This document shows, in pieces, positions 48,296 through 60,859 of a stretch of DNA of 64,000 nt. The position numbers and the translations under genes are program-made. The notes below the pieces were generated by a model, which was not told the DNA's origin, searched no databases, and worked only from the letters and a program-made list of their open reading frames with translations. Origin of the DNA: Atopsyche davidsoni (lineage: Eukaryota; Arthropoda; Insecta; Trichoptera; Hydrobiosidae); the NCBI GenBank assembly GCA_022113835.1, contig JAILWY010000022.1, positions 2,914,001 to 2,978,000 on the forward strand, given 5' to 3'. Within the stretch, counting starts at the first letter, position 1. The number at the start of each line of letters is the position of its first letter.

Positions 48296-48350
48296 ATTAG
48301 TGACCGGTTTCGCCAACCTTTCACGTTGGCATCATCAAACAGAGTCACTC
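48296..48350 (-). ncRNA. Hammerhead-like fold (possible Penelope-like element end)
   Basis: On the minus strand TTGATGA is followed by a 6-bp stem, GCCAAC gtgaaag GTTGGC, and then GAAAC, matching the hammerhead core layout (CTGANGA, stem II, GAAA) apart from T for the first C. The outer words GAGTGAC and GGTCACT can pair. Penelope-like retroelements are known to carry such motifs in their terminal repeats. The cleavage-site strand is not identified and no element body is attached, so activity is unlikely. Confidence 0.4.
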
Positions 48351-48518
48351 AAGTGTTTTACTCAAAAATGTTAAAATGGAATTCCACCAAGTACTCTCTG
48401 TCAAAAATATTGAATTTGATTCCTGCATACAAAATAGTTCGTTTATAACGGATATTTATACTGAAATACTCAATGTAAATAAATACTATTTATATATGAT
48501 GCTCAAAATTCAATATTA

Positions 48519-48519
48519 T

Positions 48520-48583
<64 letters not shown>
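48519..48583. repeat. (TA)n microsatellite
   Basis: The longest TA tract in the window, about 25-30 units with one or two interruptions (TAAA) at its start. Confidence 0.9.
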
Positions 48584-48586
<3 letters not shown>

Positions 48587-49600
48587 TTATTTTGTTATCT
48601 TCCTGCCTGTAACAACTCTTCAGTAGCTCTTTAAGCAAATATTTTTGTGACTTACAACAAAATTAATTATTCTACTGTGATAATGATACTATGTATAAAA
48701 ATGTATTGATTCTCAATTCATATCAAATGTTAAATAAATTTAATTTCAATTGTGTTATAGTTTGTTCAGGGTTAGTCTTCACGCCTTATCGCTCCTACAA
48801 ATGCGTTTTACAGTTAACGATTTGAATCACGTCATAAGAAATTAATTGATTTTCATATCAAAGTGCTTTTGACCGAACAGATTGTACTGATTTTAGTTTG
48901 TAACTGCTTTTTTTATTTAAATAGCAAATTATATTTTTATCTCAATATATTTAACTAAGTATTGGGCTTATAAAGTGTCGTTAAAATGCCAAGTGTCTTA
49001 ATTTATCTATAAGTGAAGAAACACTCATAAAACTCTAGATCTTATTTGTCGCAAAAATACCATTAAATATCTTTGAACTCCTCGTACAAAGTACACGTTA
49101 ATGTGAAGTACTCCAGCGACTGTATTCAATTGTGGAATTACAACGATGCACATAAAAGTCCAATGCCCAACGAGAAACCGTAAATTCCACTGACTTTTAC
49201 ATCGAGGAATTCGCAAACTCGTAAACTGACATCACCGACTTTGCAGCAAAAACATCTGAAAGATCGTGTTCAGGAACCGAACGCGAGAGTTTCAGACTCA
49301 AGTGCTTTCAAATCGACATAAAAATAAACATGGCGCCTCAAAACACATGGTATCGCCTGAACGGAAAATGTTTAGAACCACTCTGAAAAAGACATATTTT
49401 TAGATATTAGTTTTCTACTCAATCGACATTAATAAATAATATACGGTGTGTGCATTAATTTTTTAGGATTTTCTAAGTGATGACGTTAATACTATTAAAT
49501 CGCATCAGGCTATACATTAACATTTCATTGTGAAGCGTCATTATTGCGCTTTTGTCATATCGCTGAAGTGTATACAACATTTTTTTTTTGAGCTCTCAAC

Positions 49601-50080
49601 ATGTCAACTGTTGTACCAACAAAACGCAATTTGCGGGAAGCTTTACTTTTCTGTTTCAATTGGAAGAAAAAACCAGCTGAAAGTCACCGATTGCTGTGTG
49701 AAGTTTATGGTGAACATGCTCCATCGCAAAAAAACGTGTGAGAACTGGTTTCAACGCTTTATCAATGGTGATTTCGATGTGGATGACATAAAACGTCCAG
49801 GCCAACCAAAAAAATTCGAAGATGAAGAATTAGAGGCATTGCTCGATAAAGACTCGTGTAAAACGCAAGCAGAACTTGCAAAATCATTGGGAGTTGATCG
49901 AGCAACAATTTCAAGACACTTAAAAGCATTGAAAATGATTCAATAGCAAGGAAATTGGGTGCCACATGAATTGAAGCCGAGAGACGTCGAAAGGCGATTT
50001 TGCATTTCGGAAATGCTGTTCGCCACAAAAAGAAGTCATTTTTGCATCACTGGTGATGAAATATGGAAAATTAGAGGTGA
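49601..50080 (+). pseudogene. Mariner transposase pseudogene (N-terminal half)
   Basis: The frame begins at ATG 49601 (MSTVVPTKRNLREALLF..., ESHRLLCEVYGEHAPS). It then shifts at a run of seven A's near 49730, continuing as ENWFQRFINGDFDVDD, GQPKKFEDEELEALLD and LGVDRATISRHLKAL (49740-49943). A TAG at 49944-49946 replaces the usual lysine after MIQ. Beyond it come QGNWVPHELKPRDVERRF and TGDEIW (to about 50065), which carries the first catalytic aspartate region. The remaining catalytic domain is missing. The HTH and GRPKKFEDEELEALLDED-type signature place it in the mauritiana/cecropia-like mariner group. Terminal repeats were not recognised. It is dead. Confidence 0.88.
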
Positions 50081-51530
50081 AATCCCTGAATTTGTTTTTT
50101 GAAAAAACCTACAAGCATACTGTGATATAATTTTATTGTGTGACAAAAATAAAACCTAACAAAAGAAGAGTGCGAATCGCTCATATTTCCAGCCAGTGGA
50201 TCGAACTGAAAGGTCAAGCGCCTGAAATAGCCGCTGAAAGTCGAATTTCAGCACGTTTATTCGGCACGACCGCCTGATCGTATTTGCAAATCATTTCCAC
50301 TGATTCAATCATCAAATAACTCAGACAACTATAAGCTGAAGTATTCCATGTATTATAAGTAGGTTCTATTCAACCTCATAGACCAACACACCTGATGAAA
50401 GGTAGACGAACGCATTTGAGGTTATGAACATATGCGGTTTTTTTTTTTAAATAAAACGCACACGTGTGCTCTTGTCTGGAGCGACTGGTGTTTATTGCTA
50501 ATATTAAACATCCAGGTATAAAGGTAGCCCATTATGTATTCAGGAATTCATTTTATCTTTAAGGGTACAACTAACAACAGCTTATAATGAAACTTGTTGG
50601 GCAACTGAAAGCCTCCGTATGTGCACGAGTACGTGAGCTCGCTTTGACTTTGTCTCCTGAAAACTTTTGAAAACTGTTATGTATCACACAAATATGAAAT
50701 AGCAGGCAAACTCTATATGCTATACATTTTACTAACTATAGTCACATAATACATAGTCCTGTAGATAAAGATTTTCGTGTCTATAGCATTAAATAAACCC
50801 GAATAAAAAATATAGCTCTTGGCACAATCAGAGGTGCTTTTTTTTGCTGGTTTAACAATAAACATTTTAAATATACTTATGATAGTTATAACAGCTTTAA
50901 ATATGATCTGACAACTATATAATTTATATTAATCATATAAAACTTAAGAAAATATTTTCGTAGGTGTATAAAAAATACAATATAGTAACAGCTTAAACTC
51001 AATTTCTTTTTTCATTTTTTTTTAAATATTTTTGTCAGCAAGCTAATTATAGTTTTTTTTTTTTTATGAATCAGTATTTCTTCATGTGTTTATTTACAGA
51101 GGATGTATTTGAAATGCTCTTTGAGTTATTGTTACGGTAAAATAATATTTATATCGCTTGCTAATGTGTTAATTGAATTCCATAACAATTTTTTTATTAA
51201 ACGCGTTGTATGATTAAGCTTAAAGCTTGTACACAGAGTTTTCAGTTTTTCAGTAAAACCTGAAATTCCCGAAGGTGATCCCAGCATGGAAACTGAAATC
51301 CCAAAGGACTGAAAACTTCAAGCAGCTCTACACCCGAGGGGCCTTAACATCTAATAACAATAATTGCGAAGACCCAACGAACATAACACTACATTATATA
51401 AGTTAGCGAACGATTATATAATATTTACAATTAATGAATGTGGCTTTATTAAAACACCATTGCACGTAAAATATACCATTTTTATGAAAAAAAATCTAAG
51501 AAAAATAGGGCATTGGAAGGAGAAAACTTT
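50081..51530. other. Non-coding stretch downstream of the mariner relic
   Basis: The first 200 bases may contain the eroded mariner 3' end. The rest is A+T-rich, and no further transposase or host coding sequence is recognised. Confidence 0.45.
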
Positions 51531-51645
51531 CATGGATGCGGAATTTACGCCAGTGGCTAGAACGAATGATCTACCCAAGATAAATATGTGTGTAATGAAA
51601 TGGTCATCATTTTTACTGAGGAGAGGCAGTCGAAGAAGAAGAAGG
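51531..51645 (+). repeat. Dispersed repeat family R-GAA, near full-length copy
   Basis: CATGGATGCGGAATTTACGC opens it, and GAAATGGTCATCATTTTTAC, GAGGAGAGGCAGTCGAAGAA and a further GAAGAAG close it. Together with 2741-2870 it defines a unit of about 115-130 bp. Confidence 0.65.
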
Positions 51646-53860
51646 GCGTCTGTTGTTATTTTTGCCAGAGTGGCAACATTTCGAATCAGCTCGGTCTTTT
51701 TTGAATTTGAATTTGGAATATTGAGCGTGTTCCAAGTTTGAAGTTTGGAATTTTAATTTGATTTGCACTTTTGAAATTCAAAAACGGGGAGGCCCAAGAA
51801 AAGGGCGCTTCTCGAAATTATCATAAATACATAAAAATGGGGGATTATTTTTGCATTTTTGGCCAGTTTTTTTAACGCGCCAATATAAATACGTATTTTA
51901 TTTCAATATTTATTTATGATATTCAATACTTAACGATTCCATTAACGTTTGATTTAATAAATTGAAATTAATTGAATTTAACGGTTTAAATTAAAAATAT
52001 AATAAAAGTATATATTATACACATCAAAGGCGTAATAAATAATTATTGTTGGGTTGAGTATTCATTGACTGTAAATACTTTTTGAAGACATTTATTTACA
52101 TCGGTTTGGAATTCGTCTGTGTGGGTTTCGATTTACCTCTGCTTTAATAAGCCCAGAAATGAATGATAATTCAAAATATAATCCATCACCAATAGCATTG
52201 AAATAACCAGCATTAATATGTATTTTCTCGGTTTACTGCATACTACAAACAGAAATCAAAATAAACATGCGGAATCCGTATATTTAAAAATATAAATGAG
52301 TATAATACAAACATGTGTTATGGGATTACAAAATATTCCAACTGAAATAAATTTCAAATCATTGATGAAACCTGAAACAAAGTTGAATAAAGCGAAATAT
52401 AACGAGGTTATGCAATTTCAGAAATAAAAATAAAATTATATTTTCATAGGATCACATTTTTTTGTATAAAACAGTCATCTAATGAGAAAAAGAATTATTT
52501 ATACAATTTTAATGATAATAATTAAACATGTGTTTATAAAAAACTAGTTTATTTCAAATAACAAAAATTATATTTACAAAAAGATTTTTCTACTGTAAAA
52601 AAAATATTTCTATGGATTTTTAAAGGTTATGAAATTTAACTGCTAGACTAATTTTTGTTAAATGTATGACCATTATAAACATATTCACATTTTTCATATT
52701 TATTATATTTCACTACTACTTTTTTTAAGCAATTTTTTGTATACTTTTTCCGCTGTGCACTTTGCAATTTATGCAAACATCAGAGTGATAGGAATTTACA
52801 AAACTTATTAAGGGTGGTACTGAACTATATTTTCCACCCCTTTGACGCAAGGTTCATAAATAAATTAAAGCCTATATTTACAATGCAGAGGTAGATTCAG
52901 TTTACTAGCAAATAGATTAATTATACACTTTACAGTCTATACTAATAAATCATCGAGCTAAATATATTTCTTTCCTATTATTAGCTGGCTTAGTAAAACT
53001 TGACGTGCATCTAAAAAAATGTATATATACTTGTTGGTTAAATAATCTTTTTTCGGTATGATTCAAACGTTTCTTTGTATTCACTTAAATTTACGATTTA
53101 AGCTTTAATAATCTTCATTTAACATACAGTGATCAATCTTTTGTCAAACTTAATTAACAAACTTGAGTATTTCATAATGTACAGAGAGATGCGCTCCACT
53201 TGTTTCAATCAAAACTTTCTCACTTACGCTGTAACAAATATACTTGTATAAAGTAATCCAAAAGCTATCATATAACCTTATCGGTATGAGCTTACAGCCT
53301 ATGGGGTCCAATGGGATTTGTTGCAAGGGTAGCAAGTATCTCATCTTCCTCAGACTTTTTCATGAAACGTTATGTAGTAACAACAGTCTCAGTGAAAGAC
53401 AGGCAATGTTTCAAAGTAAAAATAATCAAAATGGTTTGAGTCCATATATTATAATCCACCCCTGCATATATGCTAGCCCAAATTATAAATACACATTATT
53501 TTTTTAACGCCAGAAATAAGATATGTATAATTAAGGCTTTGTTCATATTCAAATTAAACCATTGTTAACAATGTACGCCGAATTAATACTCCACAAGTTT
53601 AACTATCAGCGTCCTGCTGGCAAATCTCACAATCGATATTCTAAGGCTAATTACTTAAGTTACATTGGCTATTCCAGAACAAATAGTTAGTTTAATTGCT
53701 AGTTATATTACAGTCGGTTGTTGTACGCTCGATCAACGCTGTGTCCGGTAGTAATTGATTTTTGGTTTTCAGTATAATAACAAGTTGAAATTGCTCATAG
53801 ACTTGGAGACTACGAAAATTTTTGATTGGGAGTACTACATATATCGCCTTTCAGGGCCTG
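51646..53860. other. A+T-rich non-coding stretch
   Basis: TTTGAATTTGAATTTGGAAT-type local repetition occurs at 51690-51770. Nothing else is supported. Confidence 0.45.
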
Positions 53861-53865
53861 AAAAA

Positions 53866-53893
53866 TTACTTGTGAATATATATTCACAAGTAA
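53866..53893. repeat. Perfect 28-bp palindrome
   Basis: The half-site TTACTTGTGAATAT is followed directly by its exact reverse complement. It is immediately followed by some 60 bases built of TAAATAAATTA-like words. Confidence 0.85.
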
Positions 53894-54009
53894 ATAAATT
53901 AATAAATAAATTATATTTATTATATAAATTATAATTATATATAAATAAATTATATTTAAATACTTAAAAGCACTGCAACTGATTAGTTCAAGATAAGCAG
54001 ATTAAGATT

Positions 54010-54071
54010 TCAGGTTCAGTGAAATAGTAACCAACCCCCTTGAGCAGAGGCCTTGGAGAAGAAGAAGATGC
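54010..54071 (+). repeat. Dispersed repeat family R-GAA, core and tail
   Basis: TTCAGTGAAATAGTAACCAA, CCCCCTTGAGCAGAGGCCTT and GGAGAAGAAGAAGATGC match the core, box and tail. Confidence 0.65.
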
Positions 54072-54074
54072 TTT

Positions 54075-57000
54075 TATATAATAAAATATTTACTTTAAAC
54101 TGCTAAAAGCTTTTTTTTGTAAATCTTTGTTTTTTCAGTATGTTTGTAACTTTTATAATATTTAAATTTTATTGCTCAGACGTGACGAAATTGTCTAAAA
54201 ATGCCACCGCCTCGGCTAAAAACTTTGTCTCGTGTTGTGTTTGAAGAAATGGATTAACTTTGAAGCAAGCTATGGAGACGAAAAGCTACGACCTCTGCCT
54301 TGACTTCTCTGAAAACTTTAATAACGTGCTTATTTATGGCAGACCTACCTAACGGGCAATTTACATGAATTTCTGTTTCGCAACTGTTATTTGTACGATT
54401 TTTTTTACGCTCTTAAAACATACTTTAAACATTCCTTTAATCATTTTTCACATAAAAAGACAATAAAACTGAACTCTCGGTTATTTTGAAATACTTTGCT
54501 ACTTTATTGAGATTTCAGATTTCAATATATCTTAGCAATTTAAAATGCTTTTTTGTACTTTTTAAATCAATCATATGTGAATTTTTTTAACACTAAATGA
54601 TCATTATATAATTTATATATTATATATGCATGTTAGATATTAAAGATATATTGCATAGTAATCTATAGTCATTAGTTTTTCAGCAAGTTTTTTTACTGCT
54701 TTTAAGCTTTTTTCTTTTCGTTATTTTTTTTGCCCGTCAATATTTATTACAAACATAATTTTACCAATCAATAATAAATACAAAAAATATATATTATTTA
54801 TTCTTAAGTTATAACAGGAGCCGTTGACTTTCACGAGCGAATTTCACTGTGCCGTTCAAAATCCTTGACAAGTTGAGAGACGCACAGATATAAATCAAAT
54901 ACAATCTTGGAGAAAGAAATAAATAATATTATATATCTACCCCTCACAAAATAAGGGTTGAACGTTTCGCAAGATATCTGGATAGCGATTCAGACAACTC
55001 GAGGTTTTTCAGGTGAAATAATTTATACTATCAACATGCTGAAACCTATGGTTGATTCTGATTTTATATCATCTCATCTACGGTCTACTAAAACCCACCC
55101 TTCAGGGTTGCTGAACAACCTCATCAATGCTATTTTCAACAATCTGCTATTTTTCTTACTACAAACCACAGTGCATATCATTTTAATATCTATTTAATGC
55201 GTTACAGTTTTTTAAATGCCTATTTATTAGATGCAAAATTTACGCTGAAAGACGTTTTTCAGGATTATCATTTTCAGGATTTACTAACTGATTATTTTGC
55301 TATTTATGTCTTGGGGGGGTTGACATTTAATCTCATTGTTCCTAAATGTGTATTTCAGAGTGAAAATCCTTAGCATATTAGCCAATAAAAGGAACTTCTC
55401 ACTCATTTCTATTCATACTTACCATATAAAGTGTACTAAATAAAAATTACATTCATGTTTATCAATTTATTGCTCTTTAAGATACTTTTAAGTGAAAAAA
55501 ATTACTGCGATATTATAATACGAAAAATATAATTTTTAATAAGTATGTTTTAGATTTAAATTAAAAAGCTTATAATAAAACAGCAAAGTCTCTTAACAGT
55601 TTGAACATGAAAATATTTGCTCAAAATGTTGTACTTTAGCGAAAGACTCAATCCTGAAATTAATTAGTACAGTATCTTACTTAAAGTTAAAACATGTTAT
55701 TAAAATTTCTTACACCGATAATAAATTTATTTTAGTCCTACTCAAAATAATATTAATTATTTAAAGTATAACGAAATCTTTTTTGAAAAATTATATGATG
55801 GAGCTTTGTATTTTGCTTTTCATTAAATTACGAAAAACTTTTTTGGTATTGTTTCATGTATTTTGTGAATATTCAAAAATTTGGGCTTCGACTCTCATAT
55901 TAGAAACTTTAAACAAAAAAAGGATTTTTACTGTTGTTTATTAATTTAAAATATATATATATATGATATTTTTTCGTTTTTTTACATTTTCAATATATAT
56001 ACGATCAAAAATCTTTTCTTTAATCTGTATATGCCCTTGAATACCTAATTCGCTCACAAGCAAAAATTGTTGTATTCTCCTAGCCGTTTGGCTATTATTA
56101 TTTACTGTTTATTGTGAATAATCGTGTATTTAATATTCTCGTAAGCCCCTGAGAGCGCTACATTCTGGTGTCCATTAAAATGTTCATTATGAGGAATTTC
56201 ATATAAATAAGGGAGGGATAATTTTGTATTAAACCCCCACCATGTCTTTTATGAATTTGTAGACGTACCGAGAAACCTTAATGTCGCCATTTTGTTCACA
56301 TAAATATACATTAAAAAAGGCAAATTTATTTAAAATATATATAAAACTATCTATTTTCACTGTAAGATTAGTTTATAATAAAGAGGCAGTATTTTTATCC
56401 AATTTTTATTAATGACACTTTTTATGAAATATTTTTTTGTTTCTAGAAAATTTATATAATTGTATCAAAAATATTCTTACTTTTATAAATATTATAGTTC
56501 CACAAACATTGGTATTTTTAATTAATTTAAAATATAAACCAATAATCCCTTATAATGTTCAAAGTCGAAACATCCAGCCATTTTCAGGTGAAAACGCAAT
56601 AAATAATTGCACAGAACTACGCTTTATATAAATCAATATTATGCAATTGCTAATGTATAAAAAAAAAACGTTTTATTTTTAGATTTTCTTAGAATTTCTT
56701 GTATATTATGCATCGTGGTGGTTTTTTTTTCAGATGTTCAGATTTTGGGACCATTTTCAGGAAAGTCGTTTCAGTACTTAAAGATGATCCCAATACCAGA
56801 ACTGAAATTTTTGAAGACACAAATCACTACTAAGATCGTCTTGGAACATCATCAAAACTTATAAACACACTTTATTTAATATATATATATATATATATAT
56901 CACAACATCTAGAACAGCAAAGTTTTAATAAACTAAAATTAGTTTTATCAACTATCAGTGGTAGAACTTGCTACGCGTATATAAAAGTATATACTGTACG

Positions 57001-57635
57001 CGTTAAGCCTACAGCCTGTGCCATGGAGGTGGGAAAGCCTGCTTAATTAACTTTTTGGACGTAAGGGGATTACAAAAAAAATGTGAAAGCCTTTTTCAGG
57101 ACTTGAGACATTTAATACCACACTGAAAAGACTCGATAAATTATCCCTCGACCGGTCGATCTAATACAATGTTCAAACAATTCCTATTAAAATCTTCGTG
57201 ATGTCGCCTGAAAGCATTGAAACGATACAATTAACTCTTTTAAAAATACCTGAAAAGATGATATTAAAAAAAAAACTGCAACACAAATAAAGGTAGAATG
57301 ACTTTCAGAAGATTTGTACAGCGACTGAAACGGCAAAGTATATTTTCAGGTGCGAGAGGCGAAAAATGACAAAATAAGAAACGCATTTCACCTGAAATAA
57401 ATTTTATATAGTTGTTTATTGCTGCTAGTAAGCTTTATATTATATATTAAACGCATATATTTACACAATATGAAATAAGGGTGTAAATAGTTCTAGGGTG
57501 TATTATCAGGTGTGATAGAAAAAAAAAACACATTTCTGCTTCATTCTGCTTCATCAGTTTCAATGAAAACCGCGTTAGAGTCGCATTATTCTCGGCGCAC
57601 ACAATTCACAAAAGAAGGCTTCGATGTTGTTGATT
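54075..57635. other. A+T-rich non-coding stretch
   Basis: A (TA)n tract lies at about 56880-56900. CCTGAAA/TTTCAGG words are especially dense from 56580 to 57410. No gene recognised. Confidence 0.45.
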
Positions 57636-57639
57636 GAAA

Positions 57640-57800
57640 TACAGCAAGAAAGCCTTTATGCCGCGATATATAATCTATTGGAATGTCTGGTCACGCGTTC
57701 ACCTGAGAAATTTACTTCTACCTCTGCCCAAACAATGCCAGGTGCCTTATTGTGCTTTCAGACGGGGGCGTATTAAATATTAACGACCTGTCGGCGTTAT
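57640..57800. promoter_or_regulatory. G+C-richer island, weak regulatory candidate
   Basis: Includes GTCTGGTCACGCGTTCACCT, CAATGCCAGGTGCC (a CAGGTG E-box) and CAGACGGGGGCGTATTAAAT. It lies about 1.1 kb downstream of the putative start site at 58902 on the minus strand, within the proposed first intron. Confidence 0.25.
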
Positions 57801-57924
57801 TGGTTAGTCTTAAGTTATCAAATATGTATTGGATCTTTAACTTTGCTTCAAAATACGTAATTCACATCAAAAATATACGTGAATAAATGTATAATTCAAA
57901 ACTATCGCTTAAGGTGTATTTTTT

Positions 57925-57982
57925 CAGGTGCTACGCTTCAGTGAGCGTTGGTCATAATCCCACTGAAAAAATATCTTTTCAT
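57925..57982 (-). repeat. Dispersed repeat family R-GAA, fragment
   Basis: CAGGTGCTACGCTTCAGTGA and GTTGGTCATAATCCCACTGA match the reversed box and core. Confidence 0.6.
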
Positions 57983-58445
57983 GGGTTTTTTTTAGGTAAA
58001 TAGTGAATTTCAGCTTCAAGCTATCTAAATTTTATTAATTCTTTGTCACTGTTTGTAACCCCTGAAACAAACATTGCTCTTATATTTTATAAAACGTTTC
58101 ATGAAAAATACATTTGCAGGGTATTTAAAAACGCATATGCTCACTGAAAAGAAGGAGGCTCATACTCTGACTTTAATTAAATTCATTTTTAAAAATATGC
58201 ATTTGTTTGTTACTTTCCAGTTTCCAATTTAGACATTTTTATTTAAAAAGCATTTAATAAAAAAAATAATTATCACTATCATATTCAAATTATTATTAAT
58301 TTTTGCCCTAAAGCAAACATAAAAAAAAAATTAGTACGACTAACTTAATACAAATGATTGGTAATTGCTTAAAACGATTTTTTCACTGTTAAAAAAAATA
58401 GGATACCCAAAAATACAAAATTAAAAAATATATATAAAGACTTAC

Positions 58446-58902
58446 CATTTATTTGCAGAGCTTCAGTGTTTTTTTTTATAAAAAGTAATAAATCACTTAT
58501 TAAAATTACACATATTTTATATATATTTTTTACGGTGGTTACAATTATTTTATTCAATAAATTTAAACATGCATCAATATAATTAAAAACAACACTTTTT
58601 TTTTATTTCCCTAAGCTATTATGCACTAGTATTAAAAATATATGTATCAAATAATCAAACTAGATTCACTGCTTTTGAAGTATTTTTTTTTTAACAAATA
58701 AACTTTTTTATTAAAAAACTGATATATAAATAATACAAAATAATTCAGTGTGCATATAATTAACACATTTTCACTTTTGATTTAATATTATTTATTTTAA
58801 TTGATAGTTTGCTTTGTGCGCGATGTTTTTGTATGAAAAACACTTGCTCCACGGAGAGAGCCGCTACACGCGACCACACTGCCTCAGAGACGAGGAGCGA
58901 CT
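58446..58902 (-). other. Proposed non-coding first exon ending in a strong donor
   Basis: From the putative start at 58902 the minus strand runs 457 bases to AAATG|GTAAGTCT, whose GTAAGT (58445-58440) is a consensus donor. No such donor lies closer to the start. If spliced to the acceptor at 5816-5814 it would give a leader for the receptor exon across an intron of about 52.6 kb. Both sites are on the same strand and no other strong candidate was noticed, but the link is not shown by the sequence itself. Confidence 0.3.
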
Positions 58903-58904
58903 GA
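58871..58904 (-). promoter_or_regulatory. Inr + DPE core promoter
   Basis: On the minus strand TCAGTC (58904-58899) fits the arthropod initiator TCAKTY with A+1 at 58902. GGTCG occupies 58875-58871, exactly +28 to +32, fitting the downstream promoter element RGWYV at its required spacing. A second initiator-like TCAGTC lies 26 bases upstream (A at 58928) but has no DPE. The surrounding 150 bases are G+C- and CpG-rich within an A+T-rich region. TATA is not evident, as usual for DPE promoters. Confidence 0.5.
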
Positions 58905-58984
58905 CTCCAGCCACGAACAAGCGAGACTGATGTCCAGCTGACAAAGCAGCCTTTCAAAAACACAGCCTTCCATTAAAATACAAC

Positions 58985-60640
58985 CTTAAACCAGTCTATA
59001 CAACCACGTTCATGTGTCTCGATCCCTCCGATACAAATTCGTTCAAAAGCGTCGCAGACACTGAAAATAATTGCTGAACTTTTTCAGGCTCCAATTATCA
59101 AAGACGTATAAATTTTTTTTTTTTTAAATAGCATATGATTAAACAAGTATTTCTATTAAAATAAATACCTTTAATATGCATTGTTTAATGTCTATTGAAT
59201 AACAGCATAATCAATATCACTGGCGTGTATGTAGCCTGAATTAATGAACCGTGAATGTTTACTACACCATTAAACTTTAAGGTGTAAAAGTGTAAAAGAT
59301 ACCGTTGAATTGTCATCGTTTCACTCGAGTAGATTTTATAATGCGTTTTTAAAATCAATTCACACAATTTTAGTGCTTAATCAATAAAATAAATAACTTC
59401 TGCTTGGGGCAATGTTTGCCTCTTTACTTTAATTTTTTCTTAGATAGTCGAGCTCTTCCGAAATATTTTCCTCTTACTATTGAATATATTATTATTTTAT
59501 ATAAAATATATTACGTGTAGTAGGAGTAAAAAAAATATTTATTCGTCCAATACAAAAAATTATAATTATTAAAGACAATCTTGGAAACAGTTTGAAAAAT
59601 TTATTGTAACTGTTTCAAACATACACACCACAATTATAGAGAAATTCAAATCAAACCATTTAGTCGCGGATATATAAATAAATGCTTTTCAGCACATATT
59701 ATAGTAAAAGCAATTTTAATATATAATATAAGGGTAGTTTAAAGAGATCTGTATAAAATAAACACTTTGAAAAAGGCTCTACGGAAATTCTTGAAATAAC
59801 GCCTTTACAGTGTTCATATGACGATTAAAAGCAGGAAACCATGAAAACGTAAAATTTATTTTCTAATAACTTTTTTAGAATAAACCAGCCTACTTTAAAT
59901 GTAATTAAATAAATATTTAGCAATATTATATATATATTGAAGTAAAAATTATATTTTTCTCCTAATATTATTTTTAGGATGGCCAAATACTCGTATTACT
60001 AATTTAGCATCAAATCAAAATTAATCCGAAATCATCCTAATTTTATAATAAGCTCAAATTGCTAAAAATGTTTTTCATCGAGTAAATAAAATTAATTAAA
60101 CATTATTTTATATAGATATTTATATTTTGCTTGTACTAATTTTATGTACAATATACATTAAAAATAAAATAAAAAAATAACTTTACTATCGGAAAGCTTA
60201 TAAAACGTTTGTTGAATCGCTGTGCCCTCAAATTGGGTTATTTTATATAAATAATATTTTTTTTTAATCACTGAATTGTTTTTATAGATATTAAGCCGCA
60301 ATATTTTTTTATTATTTTATTTTTATTTTTACATTTTTAAAATACCAAATTCATGACAAGTATAAAAATCACGAAAAAAAATATTAGTCAGCACTTTCGC
60401 CTTTCAGGGGTTTTTATACAAATTTATATTTTGCCACGAAGGGCAAAGGCGCTCACAGACAATTTTTTTTTTTATATCATAGCTTTTTTGCTGGTAATAT
60501 TTTATGCTTTAATGGGTACGCTAACCACTTCACTGCGAGTCCGTCATTGTATAGTGCTCTCCGTTAATAGAACATGTGCTGTATTCGTATTGAAATATTC
60601 ATCTACGTATAAAGCAAATTGGAGCACAATGGACGCCACG
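58985..60640. other. A+T-rich non-coding stretch upstream of the putative promoter
   Basis: Long A/T tracts from 59100 to 60350. No gene or repeat recognised. Confidence 0.5.
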
Positions 60641-60654
60641 TAAATAGATCGAGT

Positions 60655-60705
60655 GTATGATTTACGAACGACGCGCTCTTTTTATATATAATTTACAGCG
60701 CGTCA
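60655..60705. repeat. Two-tier inverted repeat
   Basis: TCGAGTG is mirrored by CACTCGA and, inside it, ACGCGCT by AGCGCGT, about 60649-60701. The CpG-rich arms in A+T-rich surroundings suggest a structured RNA or binding site. The outer and inner stems are separated by 14 unpaired bases on the left side only. Confidence 0.4.
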
Positions 60706-60779
60706 CTCGAAACTGACCGTTGAATTTCAATTAATTCATATCTTCTATTGTCCATTTTTTCAGATTGTAAATTTGCTAA

Positions 60780-60855
60780 AAAAAACCACGACCCCGAGAC
60801 TTTTTTATCGCTCCGACGTTGCATTTCTGATTCTGGTGCCATCGTCGGGGAATTG
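60780..60855 (-). repeat. Possible Penelope-like element end
   Basis: On the minus strand CCCGACGATGGCACCAGAAT and GCAACGTCGGAGCGATAAAA resemble the GA(A/C)GATGGC...GAAACG end motif also suspected at 20.4 and 48.3 kb. The core is degraded. Tentative. Confidence 0.25.
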
Positions 60856-60859
60856 AAAT

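Noticed and set aside
58760..58963. 67-codon minus-strand frame over the G+C-rich segment
   Set aside because: Its ATG lies upstream of the putative transcription start, and the G+C content is better explained by the core promoter.
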